Source: Streptomyces sp. NRRL B-24484
GTDB lineage: Bacteria > Actinomycetota > Actinomycetes > Streptomycetales > Streptomycetaceae
Direction: 5' to 3'
Assembly (NCBI RefSeq): GCF_000717715.1
Contig: NZ_JOAI01000005.1
Coordinates: 248,001-312,000, forward strand
DNA length: 64,000 bases
Each line of letters begins with the position of its first letter. The first letter of the stretch is position 1. Position numbers and translations under genes: made by a program. The notes beneath the pieces are model-generated. The model was not told the DNA's origin. It saw nothing but the letters and a program-made list of their open reading frames with translations, and did not search any database. Positions 1 through 7,927 of the stretch are shown here, piece after piece.

Positions 1-159
1 CGCGGCGGCGGCGGTGAGCAGCCAGTTGCGGCGGGACGGCCCGGTCGCGGACAGCGCCCGCAGGGTGCACCGCAGACCGAGCGCGGCACCGACGCAGGCC
101 ATCAGGTACGACAGGGCCGGGGTCGGCCAGCCGAAGCTGACGTGGTTCATGGTTCCCAT
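1..159 (-). CDS. MHYT-domain membrane protein, N-terminal part only
   Basis: The gene runs off the left edge, so only about the first 53 residues are visible. The reverse-strand reading starts M-G-T-M-N-H-V-S-F-G-W, continues through a hydrophobic segment (SYLMACVGAALGL) and reaches a second hydrophobic stretch at the edge. This matches the start of actinobacterial MHYT-domain integral membrane proteins, thought to sense gases or redox through metal held between helices. An in-frame ATG at 150 is an alternative start. It is divergent from the GH74 gene. The family call rests on a short N-terminus; the C-terminal domains cannot be judged. Confidence 0.6.
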   Translation of the reverse strand, partial: MGTMNHVSFGWPTPALSYLMACVGAALGLRCTLRALSATGPSRRNWLLTAAAA

Positions 160-537
160 CAGGGCCTCCGAAGGACGTGACCGGACGGTCGGTCATATGC
201 CGTTCGCACGTGCGAAGGGCTTCTCGGATGCGGTGGACGCTACCCAGCGTCCGCAAATGGTCACCGGAAGATGTGAAAAGCTGCCCGTCGGGCCCGGCGG
301 GTGTGCTCGAATGGGCGGGCTCCGTGTGCCCGGAACGGCTGATGGCCTGTCATGTCCGGTTGCGGACAGGGCTCGTGCTCCGCCCTTCTGCCCGGACACG
401 GCCGCGGTTAGGGTCACGCCACGACGGCCCGCACGACGCGCCCCACCCGTTGCGCGGGGGCATCCCTCCCCACGGTCGCGTCGACCGTGGTGGCCCTCTC
501 CCCACCCCTCGCGGGCCCGCGAAGGAGTCCGTTCCCC
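160..537. other. Gene-free divergent intergenic region
   Basis: About 380 bases lie between the divergent MHYT and xyloglucanase genes, and no convincing coding frame was found. It holds a perfect 14-bp palindrome (TTCGCAC/GTGCGAA, 203-216), a 7-bp hairpin (GGACGCT-accc-AGCGTCC, 235-252) and a weak -10-like TAGGGT at 409-414 on the plus strand. No CebR-type TGGGAGCGCTCCCA box is present, unlike the GH6 cellulase promoter elsewhere in the window. Confidence 0.6.
203..216. promoter_or_regulatory. Perfect palindrome, candidate operator
   Basis: TTCGCACGTGCGAA is a fully self-complementary 14-mer 44 bp upstream of the MHYT start codon. Its size and position suit a repressor site for the MHYT gene, but no regulator can be assigned from the window. 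Confidence 0.35.
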
Positions 538-3294
538 ATGCCCCCTGTCCTCTCCCGTCCCCGGACGGCCGTCACGGCGCTGGCGGTGAGCTGCGGCCTG
601 GCGGTGTCCTGGCTGGCCGGCCTGCACAGCACCGCCACGGCCGCCACCGAGGCCACCTCCGGCACCTACACCTGGAGCAACGCCAGGGTCGACGGCGGCG
701 GCTTCGTCCCCGGCATCGTCTTCAACCAGACCGAGAAGGACCTGGTCTACGCCCGCACCGACATCGGCGGCGCGTACCGCCAGGACCCGGCCACCAAGAA
801 GTGGATCCCGCTGCTCGACTCCGTCGGCTGGAACGACTGGAACCTCACCGGCGTCGCCTCGCTCGCCACCGACCCCGTGCAGACCGACCGGGTGTACGTC
901 GCGGCCGGCAACTACACCAACAGCTGGGACCCGAACAACGGCGCCATCCTGCGCTCCACCGACAAGGGCAGGACCTGGGCCCGCACCACCATGCCGTTCA
1001 AGATCGGCGGCAACATGCCCGGCCGCGGCATGGGCGAGCGGCTCGCCGTCGACCCCAACGACGACCGGATCGTCTACTTCGGCGCGCCCGAGGGCAACGG
1101 CCTCTGGAAGTCCACCGACTACGGCGCCACCTGGGCCAAGGTCACCGCCTTCCCCAACGCCGGCAACTACCAGCAGGACCCGACCGACACCAGCGGCTAC
1201 CTCAGCTCCAACCCGGGCGTGCTCTGGGTGACCTTCGACAAGTCCAGCGCCGCCGCGGGCGCCGCCACCAGGACGGTCTACGTCGGCGTCGCCGACAAGG
1301 AGAACAACGTCTACCGCTCCACCGACGGCGGCACCACCTGGACCCGCCTGGCCGGCCAGCCGACCGGCTTCCTGCCGCACAAGGGCGTGCTCGACAGCAC
1401 GAACGGCTACCTCTACCTCGCCACCAGCGACACCGGCGGCCCGTACGACGGCGCCAAGGGCGACGTCTGGCGGTACGACACCAAGGCCGGCACCTGGCTG
1501 CAGATCAGCCCGGTCAAGTCCTCCGACTCCGGCGCCTACTTCGGCTACAGCGGCCTGTCGGTCGACCGCCAGCACCCCAACGTGGTGATGGTGACCGGCT
1601 ACAGCTCCTGGTGGCCGGACACCCAGATCTACCGCTCCACCGACTACGGCGCGACCTTCAAGCCGATCTGGGAGTACAACGGCTACCCGAACCGGGTCGA
1701 CCACTACACCCTGGACACCACCACCTCCCCGTGGCTGAGCTGGGGCAACCACCCCTCGCCGCCGGAGGAGACGCCCAAGCTCGGCTGGATGACCGAGTCG
1801 CTGGAGATCGACCCGTTCAACTCCGACCGGATGATGTACGGCACCGGCGCCACCCTCTACGGCACCGACAACCTCACCGCCTGGGACGCCGGCTCGAAGA
1901 TCACCGTCAAGCCGATGGTCGAGGGCCTGGAGGAGACCGCCGTCCAGGACCTGATCAGCCCGCCCACCGGCGCCCCGCTGATCAGCGCGCTCGGCGACAT
2001 CGGCGGCTTCCGCCACACCTCGCTGACCACCACCCCGGCGATGATGTTCCAGTCGCCCAACCACGGCACCACCACCGCCCTGGACTTCGCCCAGACCAAC
2101 GGCAACACCGTCGTCCGGGTCGGCAACACCTCCAGCGGCTCCACCGACAAGCACATCGCCTTCTCCAACGACAACGGCGCCAACTGGTACGCGGCGAGCA
2201 GCGAGCCGAGCGGCATCACCTCCGGCGGCACCGTCGCGCTCTCCTCCGACGGCACCCGGGTCGTCTGGTCCCCCGGCGGCGCCTCCCCCGTGGCCGGCGC
2301 CTTCGGCGGCAGCTCCTGGACGACCGCGGGCGGCCTGCCGGCCGGCGCGAGCGTGCAGGCCGACCGGGTCAACCCCAAGAAGTTCTACGGCTACGCGGCC
2401 GGCGCCTTCTACCTCTCCACCGACGGCGGCGCCACCTTCGCCAGGACCGCGGCCACCGGCCTGCCGGCCAAGGGCAACGTCCGCTTCAAGGCGCTCACCA
2501 CCACCGAGGGCGACGTCTGGTTCGCCGGCGGCGCCGACGACGCCGCCTACGGCCTGTGGCACTCCACCGACTCCGGCGCGTCCTTCACCCGGCTCGCCGG
2601 CGTGGACAAGGCCGACAGCATCGGCTTCGGCAAGGCCGCGACCGGCACCTCCTACCCCGCGCTCTACACCAGCGCCCAGATCGGCGGCGTCCGCGGCATC
2701 TTCCGCTCCGACAACGCCGGCGCCACCTGGGTGCGGATCAACGACGACAACCACCAGTGGGGCTGGACGGGCGCCGCGATCACCGGCGACCCGCGGGTCT
2801 ACGGCCGGGTGTACGTCTCCACCAACGGCCGCGGCATCATCGTGGGCGACACCTCCGTGGTGACCACCGTCTCCCCGTCGCCCTCCGCCTCGGCCTCGGC
2901 TTCCGGCTCGAACCCGGCCTCGCCGTCGCCGTCCGCCTCACCCTCGGGCTCGACCTCTCCCGACCCGGGGTCCTCCTGCGAGGTGACCTACGCGGTCAGC
3001 AGCCAGTGGGGCGGCGGCTTCGGCGCCAACGTGACCGTCAAGAACACCGGCGGCACCGCGGTCAACGGCTGGACGCTGAAGTGGTCCTTCGCCAACGGCC
3101 AGACCGTCAGCTCGCTCTGGAACGGCGCCGTCACCCAGACCGGCGCCGACGTCACCGTCGCCAACCTCGGCTACAACGGCAGCCTCCCGGCCAACGGCGG
3201 CACCACCTCGTTCGGCTTCAACGGCACCTGGACGGGCACCAACACCAAGCCCGCCTCCTTCACCCTCAACAACACCCCCTGCACCGTCAAATAG
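538..3294 (+). CDS. Secreted GH74 xyloglucanase with C-terminal CBM2
   Basis: This predicted exported endo-beta-glucanase of family GH74 hydrolyses xyloglucan outside the cell. The 918-residue product opens with an Arg-containing, hydrophobic signal peptide ending near the A-T-A-A region (about residue 35). The catalytic region carries seven Asp-box-like repeats (STDKGRTW, STDYGATW, STDGGTTW, STDSGASF and relatives), as expected for twin seven-bladed propellers. A Ser/Pro linker (about 785-812) leads to a CBM2 cellulose-binding module at 814-918 with a Cys near each end. The ATG at 538 is chosen because GAAGGAG sits at 521-527; an upstream in-frame GTG at 487 lacks this spacing. Confidence 0.93.
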   Translation: MPPVLSRPRTAVTALAVSCGLAVSWLAGLHSTATAATEATSGTYTWSNARVDGGGFVPGIVFNQTEKDLVYARTDIGGAYRQDPATKKWIPLLDSVGWNDWNLTGVASLATDPVQTDRVYVAAGNYTNSWDPNNGAILRSTDKGRTWARTTMPFKIGGNMPGRGMGERLAVDPNDDRIVYFGAPEGNGLWKSTDYGATWAKVTAFPNAGNYQQDPTDTSGYLSSNPGVLWVTFDKSSAAAGAATRTVYVGVADKENNVYRSTDGGTTWTRLAGQPTGFLPHKGVLDSTNGYLYLATSDTGGPYDGAKGDVWRYDTKAGTWLQISPVKSSDSGAYFGYSGLSVDRQHPNVVMVTGYSSWWPDTQIYRSTDYGATFKPIWEYNGYPNRVDHYTLDTTTSPWLSWGNHPSPPEETPKLGWMTESLEIDPFNSDRMMYGTGATLYGTDNLTAWDAGSKITVKPMVEGLEETAVQDLISPPTGAPLISALGDIGGFRHTSLTTTPAMMFQSPNHGTTTALDFAQTNGNTVVRVGNTSSGSTDKHIAFSNDNGANWYAASSEPSGITSGGTVALSSDGTRVVWSPGGASPVAGAFGGSSWTTAGGLPAGASVQADRVNPKKFYGYAAGAFYLSTDGGATFARTAATGLPAKGNVRFKALTTTEGDVWFAGGADDAAYGLWHSTDSGASFTRLAGVDKADSIGFGKAATGTSYPALYTSAQIGGVRGIFRSDNAGATWVRINDDNHQWGWTGAAITGDPRVYGRVYVSTNGRGIIVGDTSVVTTVSPSPSASASASGSNPASPSPSASPSGSTSPDPGSSCEVTYAVSSQWGGGFGANVTVKNTGGTAVNGWTLKWSFANGQTVSSLWNGAVTQTGADVTVANLGYNGSLPANGGTTSFGFNGTWTGTNTKPASFTLNNTPCTVK

Positions 3295-3309
3295 GCGACA
3301 GCTGAACCA

Positions 3310-3448
3310 GGGGCGCGTGGGTGGGCCTCCCGGCCCAAGGCTGGGGGGGAGAACTGCGCGATTCGGATGCGGGCCACCGCACGGACCAAGGCTCACCCCG
3401 AGCTGTCCGGATGCCCACTCCCGCACTGCGCAGTTCCCCGCGCCCCTA
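3310..3448. repeat. Nested palindromic intergenic repeat, copy 1
   Basis: The 139-bp element begins GGGGCGCG and ends CGCGCCCCTA. Its outer arms (GGGGCGCG...AACTGCGC and GCGCAGTTCCCCGCGCCCC) are inverted copies. The left arm is interrupted by a small hairpin (GGGCCTCCCGGCC / GGCTGGGGGG). A second copy with the same interrupted design lies at 19087-19223. Short palindromes containing GGGGCGCGGGGAACTGCGC are, from memory, common between Streptomyces genes. It lies after the GH74 stop and before the 3' end of the convergent P450 gene. Confidence 0.75.
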
Positions 3449-3507
3449 TCGGCACACCCCTCACGCCGGGACAACCCATCGGGGGCGCGGCCCATGTGCG
3501 CCTCCCC

Positions 3508-4854
3508 CTACCTCCGGGTGAGGCGGATGCGGACGGGGCCGCGGGCCTCCAGGGTGATGGCCTGGCCGAGCGGGACGTCCGTGTCGACCGTCTCGACCTC
3601 GAACTCCCGCAGGACGGCGGCCAGCGCCAGCACCGACTCCAGCATCGAGAAGTGCTGGCCGATGCAGGCCCGCGGTCCGCCGCCGAAGGGGAACCAGGCG
3701 TAGCGGTGCCGACCGGCCTCCCGCTCCGGGGTGAACCGCTCCGGGTCGAACCGCTCCGGCTCCTCCCAGTGCCCCGGGTGGCGGTGCGTCACGTACGGAG
3801 AGACGAGGACGTCCGCACCGGCGGGGATCCGGACGCCGCCGATCTCGCTGTCGGCGACCGCGCGCCGCCCGATCACCGCGGCGGCCGGGAACAGCCGCAT
3901 GGCCTCCTTCAGCACGGCCGTGGTGTACGACAGGGCGGCGAGGTCGTCGGCCCGCGGCGGCCGGTCGCCGAGCACGGCGAGGGCCTCCTCGCGGGCGCGC
4001 TTCTGCTCCGCGGGGTTCTTGCCGAGCAGGTGCAGGGCGAAGGCCAGCGAGGTGGCGGTGGTCTCGTGGCCGGCCAGCAGGAAGATCAGGACCTGGTCGC
4101 GGAGTTCGGACGGGTCGAGCTGCTCGCCGTCCTCGCCGCGGGCGGCGGCGAGGAGCCCGAGCAGGTCGTCGGAGTCCTGGCCGGCGCGCCGGGCGATGAT
4201 CGCGTCGCAGACGGCGTACAGCTCGCGTTCGGCGGCCCGGGCCTCGCGGTTGCCGGGGGTGGGCCACTGCCGGGGGACCCGGACGGGGGCGAAGCCGCGG
4301 TCGCGGACGTAGGCGCCGAGCACCGGGAAGCTGCGGCGGACGGCGCCGATGGCCTCCTCCACGTCGGTGCCGAACAGGATCCGGGCGACGGCCCGCAGGG
4401 CGAAGCCGGACATCTCCTCGGCGGCGTCGACGACCCCGCCGGGGACGGTGGCCCAGCGTTCGACCAGGGCGGCGGACTCCTGGGCGATCGCGTCGGCGTA
4501 GCCGTCCACCCGGCGCTTGGTGAAGAGCGGCTGGACGAGCCGGCGCTGTCGCTGGTAGTCGGCGTCCTGGGCGGTGAGCAGGCCGTTGCCGAGGCTGAGC
4601 CGGACCTCCTCGTACATGGTGTTGTCCTTGCGGAAGTCCGCGGCGCGGGTGGCGAGCACCTGCTGGGCGCCCTCCGGCGAGAACACCATGTAGAACTCGA
4701 CGCGCAGCCCCGGCGGCCCGGCGGTGAAGCGCACCACGTCGCCGTGCTCGCGGTGCGCGGCGAGGTAGGCGGCGAGCGGGTCGCGGGTCAGGTCGAGCAT
4801 CGAGCCGATCAGCGGCAGCCCCGTCGGGCCGGGTGTCCGGGTGGTGGCCTGCAC
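3508..4854 (-). CDS. Cytochrome P450
   Basis: This is a haem-thiolate monooxygenase of 448 residues. It has the I-helix oxygen-activation motif AGHETT, the K-helix ExxR (KEAMR) and the haem loop FPFGGGPRACIGQ with Cys397 as the iron ligand. The family accepts electrons from a ferredoxin/reductase pair, but none is encoded nearby and the substrate is unknown. The GTG at 4854 is preferred because GAGGGGG precedes it by five bases; an in-frame ATG at 4890 has no ribosome binding site. It follows the RNA ligase on the same strand but is separated from it by a strong terminator-like hairpin, so it is probably transcribed alone. Confidence 0.92.
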   Translation of the reverse strand: MQATTRTPGPTGLPLIGSMLDLTRDPLAAYLAAHREHGDVVRFTAGPPGLRVEFYMVFSPEGAQQVLATRAADFRKDNTMYEEVRLSLGNGLLTAQDADYQRQRRLVQPLFTKRRVDGYADAIAQESAALVERWATVPGGVVDAAEEMSGFALRAVARILFGTDVEEAIGAVRRSFPVLGAYVRDRGFAPVRVPRQWPTPGNREARAAERELYAVCDAIIARRAGQDSDDLLGLLAAARGEDGEQLDPSELRDQVLIFLLAGHETTATSLAFALHLLGKNPAEQKRAREEALAVLGDRPPRADDLAALSYTTAVLKEAMRLFPAAAVIGRRAVADSEIGGVRIPAGADVLVSPYVTHRHPGHWEEPERFDPERFTPEREAGRHRYAWFPFGGGPRACIGQHFSMLESVLALAAVLREFEVETVDTDVPLGQAITLEARGPVRIRLTRR

Positions 4855-4917
4855 AGTGTCCCCCTCGGGTTGGATCTCTCCTGTTTCCATAGTGACTGAG
4901 TGGTCGTCAGGAGAGTA

Positions 4918-4960
4918 GGGCGTGCGTGCGGACGTCACGTGACGGTCCGCACACACGCCC
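4918..4960 (-). terminator. Long hairpin after the RNA ligase gene
   Basis: Two 16-base arms (4918-4933 and 4945-4960) pair with one G-U wobble, and the short palindrome GTCACGTGAC forms the top. It begins 9 bases past the RNA ligase stop codon. There is no U-tract, as is usual for high-GC actinobacteria. Confidence 0.7.
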
Positions 4961-4968
4961 GGCCCGGG

Positions 4969-6036
4969 TCACTCGTACTCGGTGCCGCCCTTGCGGGTGA
5001 GGTAGGCGCCGCCGACCGCCTTGGCGATCGCCCGGCCGCCGGTGACGGGGCTGTACCGCTCGGTCCGCGTCCGGACGACCACGCCCTCGCGGATGTGCAG
5101 CTCCTTGCCGGAGACGGTCTCCCGGCCGTCGGCGAGCTCCAGTACCACGGCCTGGTCGTACGGGCCGCGCCACAGCTCGGGCACCACCGGCAGCTCGCCG
5201 TCGAGCACTTCGGCGGCGTCGAGCCAGCGCAGTTGCCCGTCGACGACGGCCGACACGTCGAACACCGCGTAGCCGGGGAGTTCGGTGCGGCCGGAGGCGC
5301 CGTAGGAGAGGTCCTGCACGCCGGCGCCGAAGACCTCGCCGAAGACGCCGACCCGGCTGGCGCCGATCCGCTCGGCGAGGGCCGCGGCCACCTCGGGGAC
5401 GCCGTGCGCCCGCACCGCCCGCCAGTACAGGTTGGTGTCGTCCTCCTTGAGGGCCAGGCCCTGGGCGCCGATGCCCTTGGAGGAGACCTGCACCTCGCCG
5501 GACTCGGCGTGGTAGGTGACCAGGCAGCAGCTGCCGTGCACCTTCTCGGTGACGACGACCGGCTCGCCGGGCTCGAAGACGGTCGGGAAGCGCTTGAGGT
5601 TCTCGATGTCCACCCAGGGCAGCAGGTCGGGGGCGGCCTCGACGTCGCCGTTCATCTGGGTGGGGACCGGCGGGCGCCACTTGGTGATGCCGAGGCGCTC
5701 CGCGAAGTCCTCGCCGCTCTCGGCGGCCGCGGCCAGGTCGACGTCCGCCAGGTCGGCGGGGCGGCAGACGATGCCCTGCGAGAGCTCGCCGCGCAGCCGG
5801 ACGGCCTTGACCCGGTCGGTGTTGGAGCCGGCCAGGCGCCCGGTCAGTCCGAGCTCCTCGATCAGCGCGGCCGGCAGCACGGCCTGCTCGGGGATGTACA
5901 CGGCGGTCTCGCCGGTGCGGTACGCGCCCTTGGCGACCACCGCCCGGTACAGGCCGATCTGCGCCAGTTCCAGGGCGTCGGCGTTCGGGTGCTCCAGGAT
6001 GGTCAGGTGTTCCGCGGTGACGCGCAGTGTGGACAT
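4969..6036 (-). CDS. ATP-dependent RNA ligase, DRB0094 type
   Basis: The 355-residue protein resembles the Deinococcus Rnl (DRB0094/Rnl5) family, whose members seal nicked RNA. The likely AMP-accepting lysine is K165 in EKVHGSC, the family's K-x-H/D-G motif. Downstream are GVFGEVFG, EGVVVR (motif IV-like) and AIAKAVGG near the C-terminus (motif V-like). The N-terminal about 120 residues match the OB-like region that precedes the nucleotidyltransferase domain. The ATG at 6036 follows GGGAGGG. It is divergent from modABC across 223 bp. The biological substrate in Streptomyces is unclear; RNA repair is the family-based expectation. Confidence 0.88.
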   Translation of the reverse strand: MSTLRVTAEHLTILEHPNADALELAQIGLYRAVVAKGAYRTGETAVYIPEQAVLPAALIEELGLTGRLAGSNTDRVKAVRLRGELSQGIVCRPADLADVDLAAAAESGEDFAERLGITKWRPPVPTQMNGDVEAAPDLLPWVDIENLKRFPTVFEPGEPVVVTEKVHGSCCLVTYHAESGEVQVSSKGIGAQGLALKEDDTNLYWRAVRAHGVPEVAAALAERIGASRVGVFGEVFGAGVQDLSYGASGRTELPGYAVFDVSAVVDGQLRWLDAAEVLDGELPVVPELWRGPYDQAVVLELADGRETVSGKELHIREGVVVRTRTERYSPVTGGRAIAKAVGGAYLTRKGGTEYE

Positions 6037-6116
6037 CGGTGTCCCTCCCCGTTCGATACGACGGGGAACACTCTGGCGGCGGCCCGGCGGCGGGGCCAGG
6101 GATTTTCGACCCGGGC

Positions 6117-6203
6117 CATCGCACATGCGAGAGGTGGGGCGTCCACATGCTGGCCTGTGCGATGAAACAGGGGACGTGTGGCCCGCATCTACGACAGTAT
6201 GAT
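6117..6203. promoter_or_regulatory. Inverted repeat and -10 upstream of modABC
   Basis: A perfect 9-bp inverted repeat (CATCGCACA at 6117-6125, TGTGCGATG at 6156-6164) lies between the divergent RNA ligase and mod genes. TATGAT at 6198-6203 is a good -10 for modA, which would put the start of transcription near 6210 and the repeat upstream of the -35. The repeat could be an operator or an RNA stem for a transcript of either strand. No clear ModE box was recognised. Confidence 0.4.
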
Positions 6204-6259
6204 CGCCGTTGTCACCGCACCTCCGCGCCTCCCAGCGGCGCGGCAGAAGGGGAACCCCC

Positions 6260-7087
6260 ATGAGCACCGCAAGACGCCGTTCCGCCGTCGCCGCCCTCGC
6301 CGCGATCGCCCTCGCCGCCGGTCTCACCGCCTGCGGCAGCAGCGGCACCGCGAGCAGCAACGCCGCGCCGGCGTCCTCCACCGCCTCCGCAGGGGCCCCG
6401 TCCTCGGCCGCCAAGGTCTCCGGCAACCTGACCGTCTTCGCCGCCGCCTCGCTGAAGGAGACCTTCACCGCGCTCGGCAAGAAGTTCGAGGCCGCCAACC
6501 CCGGCGTGAAGGTGACCTTCAACTTCGGCGGCAGCTCGGCGCTCGCCCAGAGCATCGTCTCCGGCGCCCCCGCGGACGTCTTCGCCGCCGCCAGCCCGGC
6601 CACCATGAAGACCGTCAGCGACGCCAAGGCCGCCGAGGGCACGCCGCAGGTGTTCGTGCGGAACACCCTGGAGATCGCCGTCCCCAAGGGCAACCCGAAG
6701 CACATCGCCGCCCTCAAGGACCTCTCCGGGGTCAAGGTCGCGCTCTGCGCCAAGGAGGTGCCGTGCGGCGCCGCCGCCCTGAAGGCCCTCCAGGCCGGCG
6801 GGGTCACCATCACCCCCGTCACCCTGGAGCAGGACGTCAAGGGCGCCCTCACCAAGGTCGAGCTCGGCGAGGTCGACGCCTCGCTCGTGTACAGGACCGA
6901 TGTGCAGGCCGATGCTGCGAAGATCGAGGGTGTGGAGTTCCCCGAGGCGGCGAAGGCCGTGAACGACTACCCGATCGCCGCACTGGCCAAGGCGCCCAAC
7001 GCCCCGGCCGCCGCCGCCTTCGTCGCGTACATCCGGTCGGCCGAGGCCTCGCAGGCCCTGACCGCCGCGGGCTTCCAGGCGCCGTGA
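6260..7087 (+). CDS. modA: Molybdate ABC transporter substrate-binding lipoprotein
   Basis: This 275-residue periplasmic-type binding protein is anchored through a lipobox (LTAC, Cys25) after a short Arg-rich signal peptide. The mature part shows the ModA pattern: NLTVFAAASLKETF at the start of the fold, NFGGSSALAQSI in the oxyanion-binding region, and GAPADVFAAAS. The expected ligand is molybdate, possibly also tungstate. The ATG at 6260 follows GAAGGGG. The modB start codon overlaps its stop by four bases, indicating translational coupling. Confidence 0.93.
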   Translation: MSTARRRSAVAALAAIALAAGLTACGSSGTASSNAAPASSTASAGAPSSAAKVSGNLTVFAAASLKETFTALGKKFEAANPGVKVTFNFGGSSALAQSIVSGAPADVFAAASPATMKTVSDAKAAEGTPQVFVRNTLEIAVPKGNPKHIAALKDLSGVKVALCAKEVPCGAAALKALQAGGVTITPVTLEQDVKGALTKVELGEVDASLVYRTDVQADAAKIEGVEFPEAAKAVNDYPIAALAKAPNAPAAAAFVAYIRSAEASQALTAAGFQAP

Positions 7088-7908
7088 CGCCCACGCGCGC
7101 CGTGACCCGCCGCCGCGCCCGGCGCGGCGGCGGGCGGGTGCCGTACGCCCTGCTCCTACCGGCCCTGCTGGGCCTGGCCTTCCTCGTCCTGCCGCTGGTC
7201 GGGCTGCTGGTGCGCGCGCCGTGGAGCGCCCTGCCCGAGCAGCTCTCCAGCCCAGAGGTGTGGCAGGCGCTCCGGCTCTCGCTGATCTGCGCAACGGCGG
7301 CCACGGGGGTGTCGCTGGTGCTCGGAGTGCCGCTGGCCTGGCTGCTCGCCCGCACCGAACTGCCCGGCCGGCGGCTGGTGCGGGCCCTGGTGACGCTGCC
7401 GCTGGTGCTGCCGCCGGTGGTCGGCGGCGTCGCCCTGCTGCTCGTCCTCGGCCGCAACGGCATCGTCGGCCGCTCGCTGGACTCGGCCTTCGGGATCACC
7501 CTGCCGTTCACCACGCCCGGCGTGGTGCTCGCCGAGGCCTTCGTCGCGATGCCCTTCCTGGTGATCAGCGTGGAGGGCGCGCTGCGCGCCGCCGACCCGC
7601 GCTACGAGGAGGCCGCGGCCACCCTCGGTGCCTCCCGGCTCACCGCCTTCCGCCGGGTGACCCTGCCGCTGATCGCGCCCGGCATCGGCGCCGGTGCGGT
7701 GCTCGCCTGGGCGCGGGCGCTCGGCGAGTTCGGCGCCACGATCACCTTCGCCGGCAACTTCCCGGGCCGCACCCAGACCATGCCGCTCGCCGTCTACCTG
7801 GCGATGGAGTCCGAGCCGGAGGCGGCCATCGCGCTCAGCCTCGTCCTGCTCGCGGTGTCGATCGCCGTCCTCGCGGGCCTGCGGGAACGCTGGATGTCGA
7901 CCCCGTGA
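7084..7908 (+). CDS. modB: Molybdate ABC transporter permease
   Basis: This 274-residue inner-membrane subunit has about five to six hydrophobic segments. It carries the cytoplasmic EAA loop (EEAAATLGASRLTAFRRVTLP) that docks on ModC, and the ALGEFGATITFAGNFPG stretch typical of ModB. The GTG start at 7084 overlaps the modA stop (GTGA). It works with modA and modC for ATP-driven molybdate import. Confidence 0.93.
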   Translation: MTPTRAVTRRRARRGGGRVPYALLLPALLGLAFLVLPLVGLLVRAPWSALPEQLSSPEVWQALRLSLICATAATGVSLVLGVPLAWLLARTELPGRRLVRALVTLPLVLPPVVGGVALLLVLGRNGIVGRSLDSAFGITLPFTTPGVVLAEAFVAMPFLVISVEGALRAADPRYEEAAATLGASRLTAFRRVTLPLIAPGIGAGAVLAWARALGEFGATITFAGNFPGRTQTMPLAVYLAMESEPEAAIALSLVLLAVSIAVLAGLRERWMSTP

Positions 7909-7927
7909 CCCGTCCCCGGAGCACCCG

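Noticed and set aside
160..537. CebR box for the xyloglucanase
   Set aside because: No TGGGAGCGCTCCCA-like sequence is present in this region.
193..2754. Very long reverse-strand open frame (about 850 codons) opposite the GH74 gene
   Set aside because: It is low-complexity Gly/Val/Arg translation typical of antisense frames in high-GC DNA, and the plus strand encodes a clear GH74 enzyme.
6037..6259. Molybdenum-cofactor riboswitch upstream of modA
   Set aside because: The leader lacks the conserved Moco motif segments I know, and the inverted repeat lies upstream of the likely transcription start.
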